A DNA stretch of 50,729 bases. It comes from an uncultured Prevotellaceae bacterium. GTDB taxonomy: Bacteria; Bacteroidota; Bacteroidia; Bacteroidales; Bacteroidaceae. The DNA lies in contig ONCK01000019.1 of NCBI GenBank assembly GCA_900316315.1, positions 1 to 50,729 on the forward strand. The letters are read 5' to 3'. The notes beneath the pieces were generated by a model. That model was not told the DNA's origin and ran no database searches. It worked only from the letters and a program-made list of their open reading frames with translations. This document shows, in pieces, positions 1 to 10,200 of this stretch (its first letter is position 1; each line of letters begins with the position of its first letter). A program made the translations under genes and the position numbers.

Positions 1-318
1 GCAGTTTTTCATCGTGTACGATCCGTCGCTGTTGCGATAGATGTGCCAGATGAAATTCCAATTGGTGGAGTTGTTGTAGACAGAGTCCGATCTGAAATAT
101 AGGACATACTCACCCTGTTCAGTCGCATCGGATGCAGCATCTGCAAGGCTCACACCAATGATGGAGTCACCATACTGACCGTTGGCCAAAGCCGTATGAA
201 TACGGTAGTAACCGTCAGCCACTGTGGTGTCCGTTACTTGGTAGACGTCCTGCGCCTGGGCAGTCAGTCCCCAAAAGCCGCTAGCCAAGAGGGCTAGCAT
301 AAAGAATAATTTCTTCAT
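1..318 (-). CDS. Secreted protein, N-terminal part only (cut by window edge)
   Basis: The frame opens at the ATG at 318 and runs off the left edge after 106 codons without a stop. The first residues (MKKLFFMLALLASGFWGL, then TAQAQ) form a typical signal peptide with cleavage after AQA or nearby, and there is no lipobox cysteine, so export to the periplasm or outer surface is likely. The visible mature part (DVYQVTDTTVADGYYRIHT and onward) is rich in Tyr, Asp and Ser. I do not recognise a family. A strong terminator (854-894) and a promoter-like sequence (626-656) separate it from the SusC/SusD run, so it probably starts its own transcript. Confidence 0.75.
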   Translation of the reverse strand, partial: MKKLFFMLALLASGFWGLTAQAQDVYQVTDTTVADGYYRIHTALANGQYGDSIIGVSLADAASDATEQGEYVLYFRSDSVYNNSTNWNFIWHIYRNSDGSYTMKNC

Positions 319-625
319 TGGCTTGATGTTGAAGTTAGTAATTAGGTTGACTATGAGTTTTTCCTTCTCGTTTCTATCTTAGCCGCTCCCAAATCACACT
401 GATCTTATGTCAGCACAAGCGAACCGTCAGATGGGGCATTGTTTTCTTATTATGTTCGGTGTTGTCCGGTCTAGTTTTTCAAAAAGAACGATACTACAAA
501 AGCCTGTTGCATCTCTAAAACTCTATTCTTCCTACCTCCCATGCCAGACGAGCTTTATGAATACGAAATTCAAATTTTATTGCATTCATTTCCCTCATGA
601 AACTTTCCTCTTACTACTTCATTTA

Positions 626-656
626 CAAATATAGGAAACATGAAACTTCTTTCAAT
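626..656 (-). promoter_or_regulatory. Bacteroidetes-type promoter for the gene at 1-318
   Basis: On the minus strand TATATTTG (633 to 626) fits the -7 consensus TAnnTTTG. ATTG (656 to 653) lies exactly 19 bases upstream and fits the TTTG -33 element with one mismatch. The distance to the ATG at 318 is long. Confidence 0.45.
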
Positions 657-853
657 AAATTTAAGATGTTAAAAGCTCGTTTTAATTTGGTGTTAGCGCG
701 ATATTTAACCATCAGATTGAGAAAGCCGATAGAGACGATGTTTTCTACCACTAAGGATATCTTTCAACACATCAAGGGCAGGCCCGTATCTCAACACAGG
801 AAAAGGTTTACATCCCTGAATTCTCCAGCATGCTGTCTATGACATATTGCAAG

Positions 854-894
854 CAAAAAATTCCGGCTACCTGCGGAAAAGCAAGTAGCCGGAA
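854..894 (-). terminator. Intrinsic terminator of the SusC/SusD run
   Basis: Minus-strand arms TTCCGGCTAC (894-885) and GTAGCCGGAA (870-861) make a perfect 10-pair stem. It is followed at once by six T residues (860-855). It lies 30 bases after the stop of the last SusD gene. Confidence 0.9.
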
Positions 895-924
895 GATCAT
901 TTATTTAAGCCCTAAGGGCGAAAA

Positions 925-3099
925 TCATTTCGTAGGCAAGGGAAGATACCAGTTGGCGCTGTTGCTAAGCTTACTATAAAGCGCATTATCATAGGTAGAT
1001 GCGTCTTGCGTAACATTGTAGGCACGACGAGCAATCTTCCATGCGAACCATTCATTACCGTTGAGGCCGGCTGCCGTCTTATGACCTGCAATACGTACAA
1101 GGTCTGTGAAGCGATGGCCCTCAAATGCAGTCTCCAAGGCGCCCTCATCAGCAATAAGGTCCTCGACAGCATTAATGATCAAGTCCTTGTCAGTAACAAG
1201 CAGTGTGTCGCCCTTATGAAGCGTTGCCTCATAAGCTTGCTGTGCCTCGTAATTGAGATTGTTGAGCCGTGCATAGTTCTCGGCGATCTTCTTGGCTACC
1301 ATCTTGGCATAGGTGTATATCGTATCGTGATTGCCACCTGTGTCACCGCAGCCGCGTCCGTGAATACCCCAGTTCTTGGCCGTCGCATTAGTAGCATAGG
1401 AATTGTGGTTCCAGATGTCATTAGAGCGGAAGTCAAGGAAGGAGTAGTTTGCAGCACGGAGAAGCTCGTCAACAGAAACATAAGTCATACCGCCATTAGC
1501 TGCTGTAGGAGCCACCTTGGTAGCTACGTGCATAATGGAACTGTCCGGAGTGGCACCATCGGCATAGAGCAAAGTGTCATTGACAACAGAATCAATATCA
1601 AGCGAATCAACGTGTATCGTCTTGGGCACGATGACACCCAGGGTATCACCTGCTGTACGGTCTACATAATATTTATTTTGATCCTTGTAAGCAATTGACG
1701 GCATATTCTGGCGGCAGAGTCCATCCTTCAACACGCCGAAGGCGATCTCGGGGAAGCCTAAGCGGTTAATTGCCTCAGCATAGCGCAGCCATATCTGCGG
1801 ATTACGATACAACGGAATGTCGTACGTGATGCTGAAATTTGATGGAGAAGCATAAGTATTGACTCTTGAATTGACATAAAAAGCAGTACAGGGAGCGAAC
1901 TTGGCAATGATACGGTCCTGATCACCATTGGCGAACTCAATCGCAGGAGCAGAACCATAGAGTCGAGCGTCACCACCATCTACAGTCTCCTTGGTCTCAA
2001 GATCATTGTCGACTTCGTAGCGGTTGTAGTTCTGTGCCTGATTGAGAGAGATGTAGGAAGTAGAAGGTAAGATCTGCTGATACTCCTCGTTGGCGGTCAA
2101 CGTAGTACTGGAAGTCGTAGACGATGTAGCAAATCCATAGACATGGTGAATATCATTGAGCACCGTGCCATAGAAGGAATTGGTAGCACTTACGGAAAGG
2201 ACGTACTTCTCTGATGCGCTACGGTTGCGGAAGGCATTGACCCAGTTGTTGGCATCGGTATAGCGGCCGGTGATAACGCTGTTGGTTACAATTCTGCTGT
2301 TTCCAGCAGAATATGCGCTGTTGTTGGTCGCACTATTAGTGTAATAGAAATAGTCATAATACATCTCTGCAGCCTTGGCATACTGATTGCCCATGAGGTA
2401 GGCATCTCCAAGTATGAACTGCACCGGGAAGAACATCTGTGAAGTGGAATAAGAGGTGTTGCCATTGTTTACACTCTGGTAGTTGGGCAATCCATAAGCA
2501 TGCTGGATAGCATAGGCATCGAGGATACCGTTCTCTGTCAGAAGGCTGGCCAGATTGTCCTTGGTGACACGAGGCGCAGACTTCTGCAAACGGGATGCTG
2601 TCGCCGTATTATTGACTGGTTCTGTGATGAAAGGTACACTGCCATAGAAGCGTACTAGCTGCAAGTAAGCCCAGCCACGAATAGCCTGAATGGCGGCCCA
2701 CTCACGTTTCATCTCAGCGTAGCCATTCTTAGTGACCGTAGTATCACTCTTGGCCAGGTAGAAGTTGCAAGAGTTGATGATGTGATAATAATCAGCTACA
2801 TTGAGCAAATCATTGTCTCCATCCTCTACTTGGTCAAAGTCAATAAGCTCCTTGATGGAATCAGTGGTATATGTGCCGGAGGTAACAAGATCACTGTGAG
2901 CTGCATCAATGATCACACTACGCTCTGCAACATTTTGGACACTCATGAGTATGCCGAAGGCAGAATATACCGAGTCCTGAGCATACTTATCTACTGTATA
3001 ACGCTCCATCGATGGCTCCAGCATGTCGGAGCAAGATGTGCCTAACATGCCAAAGGACAAGACACAGATAAGAAGCGATAGGATTGATTTGTTATTCAT
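925..3099 (-). CDS. RagB/SusD-family outer-membrane nutrient-binding lipoprotein (second pair)
   Basis: A surface lipoprotein of the SusD family, which caps its SusC partner and captures the ligand before TonB-driven import. The 724-residue protein starts at MNNKSILSLL; I chose this ATG over one 11 codons upstream because it gives a clean lipoprotein signal with lipobox LGTSC (Cys23). Family traits are the helical N-terminal part with EWAAIQAIRGWAYLQLVRFYG and a C-terminal EGHRFTDLVR segment followed by a final WYLPLPTK. At 724 residues it is longer than the usual 500-600, with a long Ser/Thr/Asn-rich middle. It begins 13 bases after the SusC stop and is the last gene of the run. The ligand cannot be told from sequence. 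Confidence 0.9.
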   Translation of the reverse strand: MNNKSILSLLICVLSFGMLGTSCSDMLEPSMERYTVDKYAQDSVYSAFGILMSVQNVAERSVIIDAAHSDLVTSGTYTTDSIKELIDFDQVEDGDNDLLNVADYYHIINSCNFYLAKSDTTVTKNGYAEMKREWAAIQAIRGWAYLQLVRFYGSVPFITEPVNNTATASRLQKSAPRVTKDNLASLLTENGILDAYAIQHAYGLPNYQSVNNGNTSYSTSQMFFPVQFILGDAYLMGNQYAKAAEMYYDYFYYTNSATNNSAYSAGNSRIVTNSVITGRYTDANNWVNAFRNRSASEKYVLSVSATNSFYGTVLNDIHHVYGFATSSTTSSTTLTANEEYQQILPSTSYISLNQAQNYNRYEVDNDLETKETVDGGDARLYGSAPAIEFANGDQDRIIAKFAPCTAFYVNSRVNTYASPSNFSITYDIPLYRNPQIWLRYAEAINRLGFPEIAFGVLKDGLCRQNMPSIAYKDQNKYYVDRTAGDTLGVIVPKTIHVDSLDIDSVVNDTLLYADGATPDSSIMHVATKVAPTAANGGMTYVSVDELLRAANYSFLDFRSNDIWNHNSYATNATAKNWGIHGRGCGDTGGNHDTIYTYAKMVAKKIAENYARLNNLNYEAQQAYEATLHKGDTLLVTDKDLIINAVEDLIADEGALETAFEGHRFTDLVRIAGHKTAAGLNGNEWFAWKIARRAYNVTQDASTYDNALYSKLSNSANWYLPLPTK

Positions 3100-3112
3100 T
3101 GTGGTACGTTTT

Positions 3113-6100
3113 TTACAAGTTGATTGTAACACCGAAATTGAAGTTGCGAGACTGAGGCAGCATGCCAGTATCTATACCCTGATAGAGTACGCTGTTGCTG
3201 CAAGATACTTCAGGATCGTTGCCATTGTACTTGGTCAAGGTAAAGAGGTTGTTGGCCTCGGCCCAGACAGTCAGGCCCTGTAACCAGGAGAGTGAAAGCG
3301 GTAACTTGTAGGTAAGGCGAACTTTCTTAAGCTTCAGATAAGAACCATCCTCTATCCAGCGATCAGAGAAGCGCTCATTGTTGACCCACTCAGAGCTTGA
3401 GGTGAGCACGGCACGAGGCATCTCGGTCACTTGTCCTTCGTAAGTCCAGCGATTGAGCACAGCCTTAGACTGATTCCAGAGATTGTTTTCGCTCTCTATC
3501 TGAGAAGCCTGATAGTTGAAAACGTCGTTGCCAAGAGAGTACTTGAATATGACATCCAATGTAAAGTTCTTGTAATTGAACTTGGTGAAAATATTACCGT
3601 AAATATCTGGATTAGGATCACCAATCTTGACCATATCAGCCTCGGATATCCAACCGTCACCATTCTGGTCGATAAAGTGTACATCACCAGCCTTGAAGTA
3701 ACGATACGGATCTCCTGTATAACCGGTCGGATAACGGAGGTATCCGAGCTTACCGGCCTGAGAGGCCTCCTTGTCTGTAGCGAAGACGCCTGCAGTCTTG
3801 AATCCGTAGAAGACACCGGCAGCCTCACCAACTGTGGTAAGAATATTGTCTGTACCATAGATAGAAGAGGTGTATCCGCGCAAGGTCTTGTAAACGGAGC
3901 TCTTATTGCCATCGGCATCCAGATTGTAAGTAGTAATCTCGGAAGAGGGCAGATCGGTAATCTCATTGTGGTAATGGCCTACACTGAAGCCCATCTGCCA
4001 CTTGAAGTCTTTGCCGTTGAGTACGATGCCACTGACGTTGACATTGACACCACTGTTCTTGAGAGCACCGTCATTGGCCCACATAGTTCCAAGTCCAGTG
4101 ACATAGTCTATGCTCTTCATCGTCAAGAGATGGGAGGTTTTTGCCCAGAAGAGGTTGACACCGAGATTGACACGGTTGTCAAAGACACTGGTCTCAATAC
4201 CTACATTGAAGCGGCGTGTTGTCTCCCACTGAATTTCGGAGTTAGCGATATTGGCAAGACGTAGCGCTGTTGCACGATTCATGAACTTAGTGTTAGCAAA
4301 GTACGTACGTGTAGCGTAGTAGTCAATATTATCATTACCTGACTCTTCGTAGCCAGCAGAAAGCTTGAGGAAGTTAACCAATGTGTTGGTCTTAAACCAA
4401 GGCTCGGAGGAAATCAGCCATGCTGCCTGGATAGAGGGGAACAAACCCCACTTTACGCCGAACAGTTTGATGCCTTCCTTGGCATTTTTACCGAAGCGGG
4501 AAGAAGACTCTGCCGTAAGTGTAGCATTGGCATAGTAGCGAGACTTGTAGTTATAAGCAGCGTTAGCAAACCAAGAGAAGTTGAGCCACTTATCATTGGC
4601 ACCGCCATAAGACAGATACTGCAAGGAGTAGCTGAGGTTAGGCATCTTATCATTGGAGTTGTTGTAGCCGCCAGCGTAACTATCAGAATAGTTGAACGAG
4701 TTGAGACGGAAACCACCTATAACATCTAGAGAATGAGCTCCCCATTTGTTGTGGTAGTTCGCATAGAGATTATTGCTAATAGAACTCTCCTCGCTAAATT
4801 GAGACTTCACAGAGCTGCTGATATTGCCAAGACCCTCGACAAACTTGGTCGGAGTACCACTAATCGGCAGGTAATACATTTCACTGGTACGGTTGAGTAC
4901 ATAGCTGAAACGATCACCTACAGTCAACGATTTGCTGATTTCCCAACGCGGATTGAAGTTGAGCATAAATGCTGTCTGATCCTGGTAGTTCTTATTGTCG
5001 CCGTCACCGTTTTGGAGTATCCAGTAAGGATTGGCAAGAGCATCTGTACCATAGTGGACACCATAGGTGAAGGGATTGTTGGCATCAGAGAATGTCTTAC
5101 CAGAGTAGACATTGCCCGAATTGAAAATCTTGTTCATCTGAGAAGCCTGGTCCCAATAGGTGACATAGCTGTACTTGCTGATCATAGGAGCAACAATCAG
5201 GCCCAAGACATTGGGAGAGGAAATGTTGGCACGGGTATAGTCACTTGCCCATCCATTGTCACGCAGATTGTAAGTAACACGAGAATAAGAGATATCAAAT
5301 GATGCAAAGACATCTCTAAACATATTAATATCCGTATTGAAGCGGATGTTTAAGCGACTAAAGTCATTCTTCTTAGCCGTTGCATCAGATTTGGTGTATC
5401 CTAGAGACAGGCCATAGAGCGCGATTTCGTCACCACCCTGTACGTTGACGCGGTAGTTTTGCGTGAAGGCCGTCCGGTACAAATCTTTCTGCCAGTCTGT
5501 ATTGTTGTGATAAAGATTGTAGAAAGTGTAGTTGGGATCCTCATTCATGAATGAAGAATTCGCGATATTGTTGAGCAACTGATTGGAAGAATTTGTGGTC
5601 TCGTAAGTACCCAAAATATTGGAAAGGTAATTGCGGAACTGCGAGCCATTCATAACATCGATTGTTGAAGGTGCCGTCTCAAAACCTCCATAAACACGCG
5701 CCTGGATACGGGTCGCACGATTACGGCCACGCTTTGTCGTGATTTCAATTACGCCATTAGCACCCTTGGCACCATATATAGATGTACCGGTATTGAGAAC
5801 CTTTACCTTGTCGATATCCTCGACATCCAGAGTGCTCAGGATATTGTTGAAAAATCCCTGATGAAGGGTTGAACGGTCGTATTGCATATCCATCACAACG
5901 CCATCAATGACTACAAGAGGCTGATTGATGGTATTGAGAGAGGTAATGCCATTGATAAACATACTGGCACCTTGACCCGGCATACCGCCACGCACTGCAG
6001 TACGGATATTTCCCTCAAAGGCATTCTCAATCTCAGTCTCAGCGGAGATAGAAGAAGGATCGACAATAGCGGCTTCCTTATTGGTAAATACTGTATTGCC

Positions 6101-6538
6101 ATTTTTGTAGAAAGAGCTGAATACAGAGCTATAAAGGTTGACTGTCTGGCTGCCCTTCTTGATAGGCACCTGAACAGAATTGTAATCCGGAGTGGAGACA
6201 AAGAGTACCGTCGTAAATTCTGGTACAGAGAACTTATAGCGTCCATCCTCCTCCGTCATGCCGGAGAAGCGATTGTCATCCAAAGCCTGAACACGAACAC
6301 CACTAATAGGTTTATGAGTAGCAGCATCCAAGACTCGGCCACTTACCTCCTTCATCGGATAACTGGGGACATCCTTCTTCACGATTCTTCTCGTAGGTCC
6401 CTGAGGCTCCTCGACTTCTGTAGAGTCAGTAGTCACGTCGTCTTGAGCATAAAGCGGGGTCAGGCCACCAGCTATCAGCATGAAGAAGCCTGCACCTAGA
6501 ACTTTGCCTAAGAAATAATTTCTACTTATATTTTTCAT
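3113..6538 (-). CDS. SusC/RagA-family TonB-linked outer-membrane transporter (second pair)
   Basis: A 22-strand TonB-dependent barrel of the SusC type, 1141 residues, that would import the ligand held by the SusD partner just downstream. In order: signal peptide ending near PLYAQ (about residue 31), a short acidic linker, a carboxypeptidase-regulatory-like domain from about residue 60 (VSGRVLDAATHKPISGVRV), the plug from about 150 with the SusC signature GAKGANGVIEITTKRG, and a barrel ending in NFGVTINL with a terminal beta strand. An EF-hand-like loop (DQNGDGWISEADM) sits near the C-terminal part. The gene follows a FAS1 lipoprotein by 29 bases. The linker before the regulatory-like domain (VEEPQGPTRRIVKKDVPSYP) is unlike that of the other SusC here. 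No enzyme genes accompany it. Confidence 0.93.
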   Translation of the reverse strand: MKNISRNYFLGKVLGAGFFMLIAGGLTPLYAQDDVTTDSTEVEEPQGPTRRIVKKDVPSYPMKEVSGRVLDAATHKPISGVRVQALDDNRFSGMTEEDGRYKFSVPEFTTVLFVSTPDYNSVQVPIKKGSQTVNLYSSVFSSFYKNGNTVFTNKEAAIVDPSSISAETEIENAFEGNIRTAVRGGMPGQGASMFINGITSLNTINQPLVVIDGVVMDMQYDRSTLHQGFFNNILSTLDVEDIDKVKVLNTGTSIYGAKGANGVIEITTKRGRNRATRIQARVYGGFETAPSTIDVMNGSQFRNYLSNILGTYETTNSSNQLLNNIANSSFMNEDPNYTFYNLYHNNTDWQKDLYRTAFTQNYRVNVQGGDEIALYGLSLGYTKSDATAKKNDFSRLNIRFNTDINMFRDVFASFDISYSRVTYNLRDNGWASDYTRANISSPNVLGLIVAPMISKYSYVTYWDQASQMNKIFNSGNVYSGKTFSDANNPFTYGVHYGTDALANPYWILQNGDGDNKNYQDQTAFMLNFNPRWEISKSLTVGDRFSYVLNRTSEMYYLPISGTPTKFVEGLGNISSSVKSQFSEESSISNNLYANYHNKWGAHSLDVIGGFRLNSFNYSDSYAGGYNNSNDKMPNLSYSLQYLSYGGANDKWLNFSWFANAAYNYKSRYYANATLTAESSSRFGKNAKEGIKLFGVKWGLFPSIQAAWLISSEPWFKTNTLVNFLKLSAGYEESGNDNIDYYATRTYFANTKFMNRATALRLANIANSEIQWETTRRFNVGIETSVFDNRVNLGVNLFWAKTSHLLTMKSIDYVTGLGTMWANDGALKNSGVNVNVSGIVLNGKDFKWQMGFSVGHYHNEITDLPSSEITTYNLDADGNKSSVYKTLRGYTSSIYGTDNILTTVGEAAGVFYGFKTAGVFATDKEASQAGKLGYLRYPTGYTGDPYRYFKAGDVHFIDQNGDGWISEADMVKIGDPNPDIYGNIFTKFNYKNFTLDVIFKYSLGNDVFNYQASQIESENNLWNQSKAVLNRWTYEGQVTEMPRAVLTSSSEWVNNERFSDRWIEDGSYLKLKKVRLTYKLPLSLSWLQGLTVWAEANNLFTLTKYNGNDPEVSCSNSVLYQGIDTGMLPQSRNFNFGVTINL

Positions 6539-6567
6539 TGTCGTCTTATTTTTCTGTTAGCAAGTAG

Positions 6568-8310
6568 TTACTCATCCTTAGATTTCAAAATGAAACAGTC
6601 TATGTAGAAGTAAGGCGTGGCAACCAGACGTTTACTACGAGTGTAAGTGGAATTCAAAGTAATGTAGGGCTTAGCATTGGGTAAGCCGGCATAGGCGTAA
6701 GGGAACTTAAAGTTCTCAAACAAGAGAATGGTATCTACCTTGGTAGGATCGGAGTGCATTTCTTTTGTATTAGCAAATGTTACCGGACGTCCGTTGGGCA
6801 GGAAATCGTAAGCCAAAGTAGCAGTAAACATATTATATCGAGCAGTCGTCATAGACGGATCAATAATATTCTCAGGGACTATGACGGCATAGATATCATA
6901 GGTACCAGACATGACATCAGGTATCTTGTAAGTAATCTGCTCCTTGGAAGAAGGTGCTGACGGAACAAACTCCCTGTAATAATTGCCACGAACGGTTCCT
7001 TTCACAGAGTCATTGCGAGTACCGGGTGTAACCTGATGGTTAGCATAGGAACCGATATTCTTGGAATTCTCGGCATCGTAGTAGCGAGAGTCCTCTGCAT
7101 CGAAGTAGATATCAAACTGCCAAGACTTGTTGGCCTTGAAGTTGAAATGGTCTGTGATGAAAGCGTAGCCATTACTTGCCTCATATGGAGTCTTCCCCTC
7201 CGCAAGCTCATTGCATTCGGGTGCATGCTGATGATACAGATAGTTTCTATGATAATATGCAGTCGAAACTAGAGAGTCGGATGTTGCAAAGAAGTTGGCC
7301 ACCGTCGTAGGCGAAGCCGTGGTCACATCAAAAGCCGGCTGCTCGTTCAAGCTATAGAACATATTATTGAATATAGCATTGACCGTCCGAGCTTCCCTTA
7401 CAGAGTCTGATTTGATAGAGTCAACCTGCGGAGTCGTAGTACTTCTATTATAATCGAAGTAGTAGTAATTATCCTTGTAGTTGAAAGACTGAGAGACCTT
7501 CGCAAGTGCTTCAGCCCAAGCCTCATTACCTGGGAGGATAGCTGCGCTCAAAGAGTCCTCATTGGTTGAGATGATCGGGTAGACCTTGTTGTACTCCAAG
7601 AAGACTGAGTCTACATAGTGTATCTCTCCATTGACTGTAGTACCCGGAGTACTGGCACCCGGAAGGAATACCAAAGTATCGCGGCTCTCGACATACTTGT
7701 AGAGGTCTGAAAGCTCAGGGTATACCGACAGGATCTCACGCAGATTGTAATAGAAGCTTGAAGCTCCATCCAGTACATGCAGTGTACCATTGGTAGAAGC
7801 TATATTCTTGTACGCAGGATCGTTAAGAATGGGTACGCTATTAAATGTATTGGTTGCAGCAGCATCGTCGTAGGTGGCGAACTTGGAGTTAGCCAAGAGA
7901 ATCTTCTTTACGACGGGATAGCTTCCATTGTAGTTGAAGTAAGCGATATGGTTGGCTACAAACTGCGTCTCAACTGTCTCGTTATCTCCTTGCTCCAGGA
8001 GATTGAGCCAGTGTGCAGCATTATATGAGCCATCCTGCGGCGCCCATACTGTCAGGACCTTGGTAGACTTGAGCAGATTGTCATAAGTCAGCGTGGAAGG
8101 TATACCATAGTCTTTCTTATTGACAATCGTCTTCTGCAGAATCATGGCAAAAGAATCGCACTTCTGAGTAGCAAGGAGGTTTTCCCACAACGTACCCGAA
8201 GCGTTGGTCGAATTTATGTCAAAATGGTCATCCGAGCAAGAAGAGAAACTGACAAATGCCAGCGATGCAATCAAACATCTCGAAAGCCATTTAATATTTG
8301 TAGGTTTCAT
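6568..8310 (-). CDS. FAS1 (fasciclin) domain lipoprotein, shorter member
   Basis: A 580-residue predicted surface lipoprotein with lipobox FSSC (Cys25) followed by SDD, a lipoprotein-export-like start in Bacteroidetes. Residues about 40-182 read as a FAS1 domain: LTVWAPQDGSY stands in for the usual FAPTNDAF box and NGTLHVLDG for the closing box. A second, weaker FAS1-like stretch follows (DTLVFLPGAS to about residue 350). The last 150 residues form a separate beta-rich domain (ITYKIPDVMSGTYDIYAV). FAS1 domains usually mediate adhesion or binding. Here the gene sits between two SusC/SusD pairs, so it may be an extra surface subunit of the transporter; this is inference. A 95-base AT-rich gap separates it from the SusD upstream. 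Confidence 0.8.
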   Translation of the reverse strand: MKPTNIKWLSRCLIASLAFVSFSSCSDDHFDINSTNASGTLWENLLATQKCDSFAMILQKTIVNKKDYGIPSTLTYDNLLKSTKVLTVWAPQDGSYNAAHWLNLLEQGDNETVETQFVANHIAYFNYNGSYPVVKKILLANSKFATYDDAAATNTFNSVPILNDPAYKNIASTNGTLHVLDGASSFYYNLREILSVYPELSDLYKYVESRDTLVFLPGASTPGTTVNGEIHYVDSVFLEYNKVYPIISTNEDSLSAAILPGNEAWAEALAKVSQSFNYKDNYYYFDYNRSTTTPQVDSIKSDSVREARTVNAIFNNMFYSLNEQPAFDVTTASPTTVANFFATSDSLVSTAYYHRNYLYHQHAPECNELAEGKTPYEASNGYAFITDHFNFKANKSWQFDIYFDAEDSRYYDAENSKNIGSYANHQVTPGTRNDSVKGTVRGNYYREFVPSAPSSKEQITYKIPDVMSGTYDIYAVIVPENIIDPSMTTARYNMFTATLAYDFLPNGRPVTFANTKEMHSDPTKVDTILLFENFKFPYAYAGLPNAKPYITLNSTYTRSKRLVATPYFYIDCFILKSKDE

Positions 8311-8405
8311 ATTATTACGTTTTTACTTCACATTAAAATTCAATATTCCGTTTGCTAGAAATCAAAATTTGTTGTTTTCAAATGAGATATCTCCAATATC
8401 AAATT

Positions 8406-10187
8406 TTAATTACGTGATGATGTTTCGTTACTTGTCCAGACCGGATTTTGCTTAAGGGCTGTATTAACCTTCATTTCATCTCTATAGATTGGGCTATAGA
8501 GTGAAGGCAAAGTAGCCAACTTTGCTTTGATAGAACTGGAGTTGGAGGTAAACTTGGACGAGAGCAGTGCTACTGCGTTGGTAGTAGAAGCTTCACGCTC
8601 AGCCTTACGAACCAAGTCAAACCAGCGTTTGCCTTCTCCGTAGAATTCACGCTGACGCTCCTTGTAAATCAGATCCAAAAGGGCTGACGGCGTCTCATAA
8701 TCTTCATACTTAATCTCGTCTATAGCTGTGATACTCGGATTAGAGCGATCAAATACTGCCTTCACCAGATTGAAAGCCTCTTCGAGTTCAGGCGCACCTT
8801 CAGCATAGAGGCAAGCGATGGCTTCTGCCTTCATCAATAGCACATCTGAAGCACGATAAACAATCCAGTTGGCATCGCAGTAATCCTCAGTGCGGCCAGA
8901 CGAATAAGTCACCCTACAGTTGCTAGTATTGGTGATGTCGGAAGACTCAGAAGTATTTACGCCGCCGGCGACGTACTTGATGATTGCAGACAAGGCACTC
9001 GTAGAAGTCCAACTGTCACTACGATAGAATGTCTCAAAGCAACGTAGGTCGGTTTTGGAGAATACATCAGCGTCATCATTGGGCTGATCAGAAATCTCAT
9101 TAAAGATTGCACTGGCCTGCAGTATAGCATTGGCATTGGAATACTTACCATTTACATAATATCCCATGAAATAGGGTACAATCTTATTGTAGCCACCAGT
9201 AGAACTAAACTCGATCTCAAAGATACTCTCAAGAGAGTTTTTGGTTCCAAAGAGAGAGTTGTAAGAGATGTCGTCGGTCTGACCTACATTCAAGAGCAAA
9301 GGCAGCGGAGTCAAACTTGCATCGGAATAGCCATAGTAGTTGGTTTCATGCTCACGTGTATACTCAGCAATCTTATTAGCAATGACAGCGTCGCATAGCT
9401 CAATGACCTTCTGATAGTCAGCCTGAGCTTCACCAGGATATTTAGCTACAGAGTCTGCAGAAGAATTCTTGGCTGCACGCCAGAGATACATATCTGCTAA
9501 AAGTGTATAGGTGGCATCTTTAGTGATACGGCCCTTATTATCGACACTATTGCCGTAGTTGGTCATACCATGATCCTTGCAACTTTCAAGATCATTGATA
9601 CAGTAGGTAAGCACTGCCTCGGCACTAGATTGCGGGACGGGGTTTCTTACACCATCATCCGTATCACTGGAAGAGAGGTTAAGGGGAACTTCACGGAAAG
9701 TTCTGACAAGATAGAAGTAGCTCAAAGCACGCAAAGTCTTTAGCTCTGTTTCCATAGGCAGCCAGTCGTCTTGTGACAAACTAGCATCCTTGGCAACTAC
9801 CTCTGGGCCTTTAGACAAAGCAAGATTGCAGAAGCCGATTTCCTTGTAGATAGAAGACCAATCATACCAGCTATTATCCGGGAGCAAGTTGGCATTCATC
9901 AAGTCAACCAAATTCTGGTTAGAGGTATTACGGGCAATCACATTGTCAGAGCGTGTCTCCCCCCATACATACAGCCTGCGAGAAAAATCCGTCGTCGTGA
10001 GTTGCTTGTAGCAAGCGAAAAGGCCGCTCTCAAGGTCTGCTTTGTCTTCCCAGAACTGTTCTCCTGTAATCTGATTTGTAGGATAAACTGTGAGGAAGTC
10101 ATCAAAGGCGCTGCAGGAAGATAGCAAACCGAGGACTCCTAGACAGCCTGGGAGAATGATCTTATTATATATATTGTACTTTTTCAT
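8406..10187 (-). CDS. RagB/SusD-family outer-membrane lipoprotein (first pair)
   Basis: A SusD-type ligand-binding lipoprotein of 593 residues, close to the family norm. The start MKKYNIYNK is preferred over one nine codons upstream because it yields a compact signal with lipobox LLSSC (Cys25). Family traits are the N-terminal stretch after the lipobox with FWEDKADLESGLFACYKQL, the helix LKTLRALSYFYLVRTFREVPL, and a C-terminal block SALLDLIYKERQREFYGEGKR continuing to WFDLVR, one of the best known SusD signatures. It starts 13 bases after its SusC partner. The ligand is unknown. Confidence 0.95.
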   Translation of the reverse strand: MKKYNIYNKIILPGCLGVLGLLSSCSAFDDFLTVYPTNQITGEQFWEDKADLESGLFACYKQLTTTDFSRRLYVWGETRSDNVIARNTSNQNLVDLMNANLLPDNSWYDWSSIYKEIGFCNLALSKGPEVVAKDASLSQDDWLPMETELKTLRALSYFYLVRTFREVPLNLSSSDTDDGVRNPVPQSSAEAVLTYCINDLESCKDHGMTNYGNSVDNKGRITKDATYTLLADMYLWRAAKNSSADSVAKYPGEAQADYQKVIELCDAVIANKIAEYTREHETNYYGYSDASLTPLPLLLNVGQTDDISYNSLFGTKNSLESIFEIEFSSTGGYNKIVPYFMGYYVNGKYSNANAILQASAIFNEISDQPNDDADVFSKTDLRCFETFYRSDSWTSTSALSAIIKYVAGGVNTSESSDITNTSNCRVTYSSGRTEDYCDANWIVYRASDVLLMKAEAIACLYAEGAPELEEAFNLVKAVFDRSNPSITAIDEIKYEDYETPSALLDLIYKERQREFYGEGKRWFDLVRKAEREASTTNAVALLSSKFTSNSSSIKAKLATLPSLYSPIYRDEMKVNTALKQNPVWTSNETSSRN

Positions 10188-10200
10188 ATCAAGCTTCTGA

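Larger units (their letters stand above)
319..924. other. Intergenic gap with one promoter and one terminator
   Basis: No convincing gene is seen on either strand. Two short plus-strand frames (407-634 and 597-842) have no family signature and lie over the promoter of the minus-strand gene. The gap holds the terminator of the SusC/SusD run at its right end and a promoter-like pair of elements near 626-656. This leaves a leader of about 300 bases before the ATG at 318, in which I see no clear structure. Confidence 0.6.
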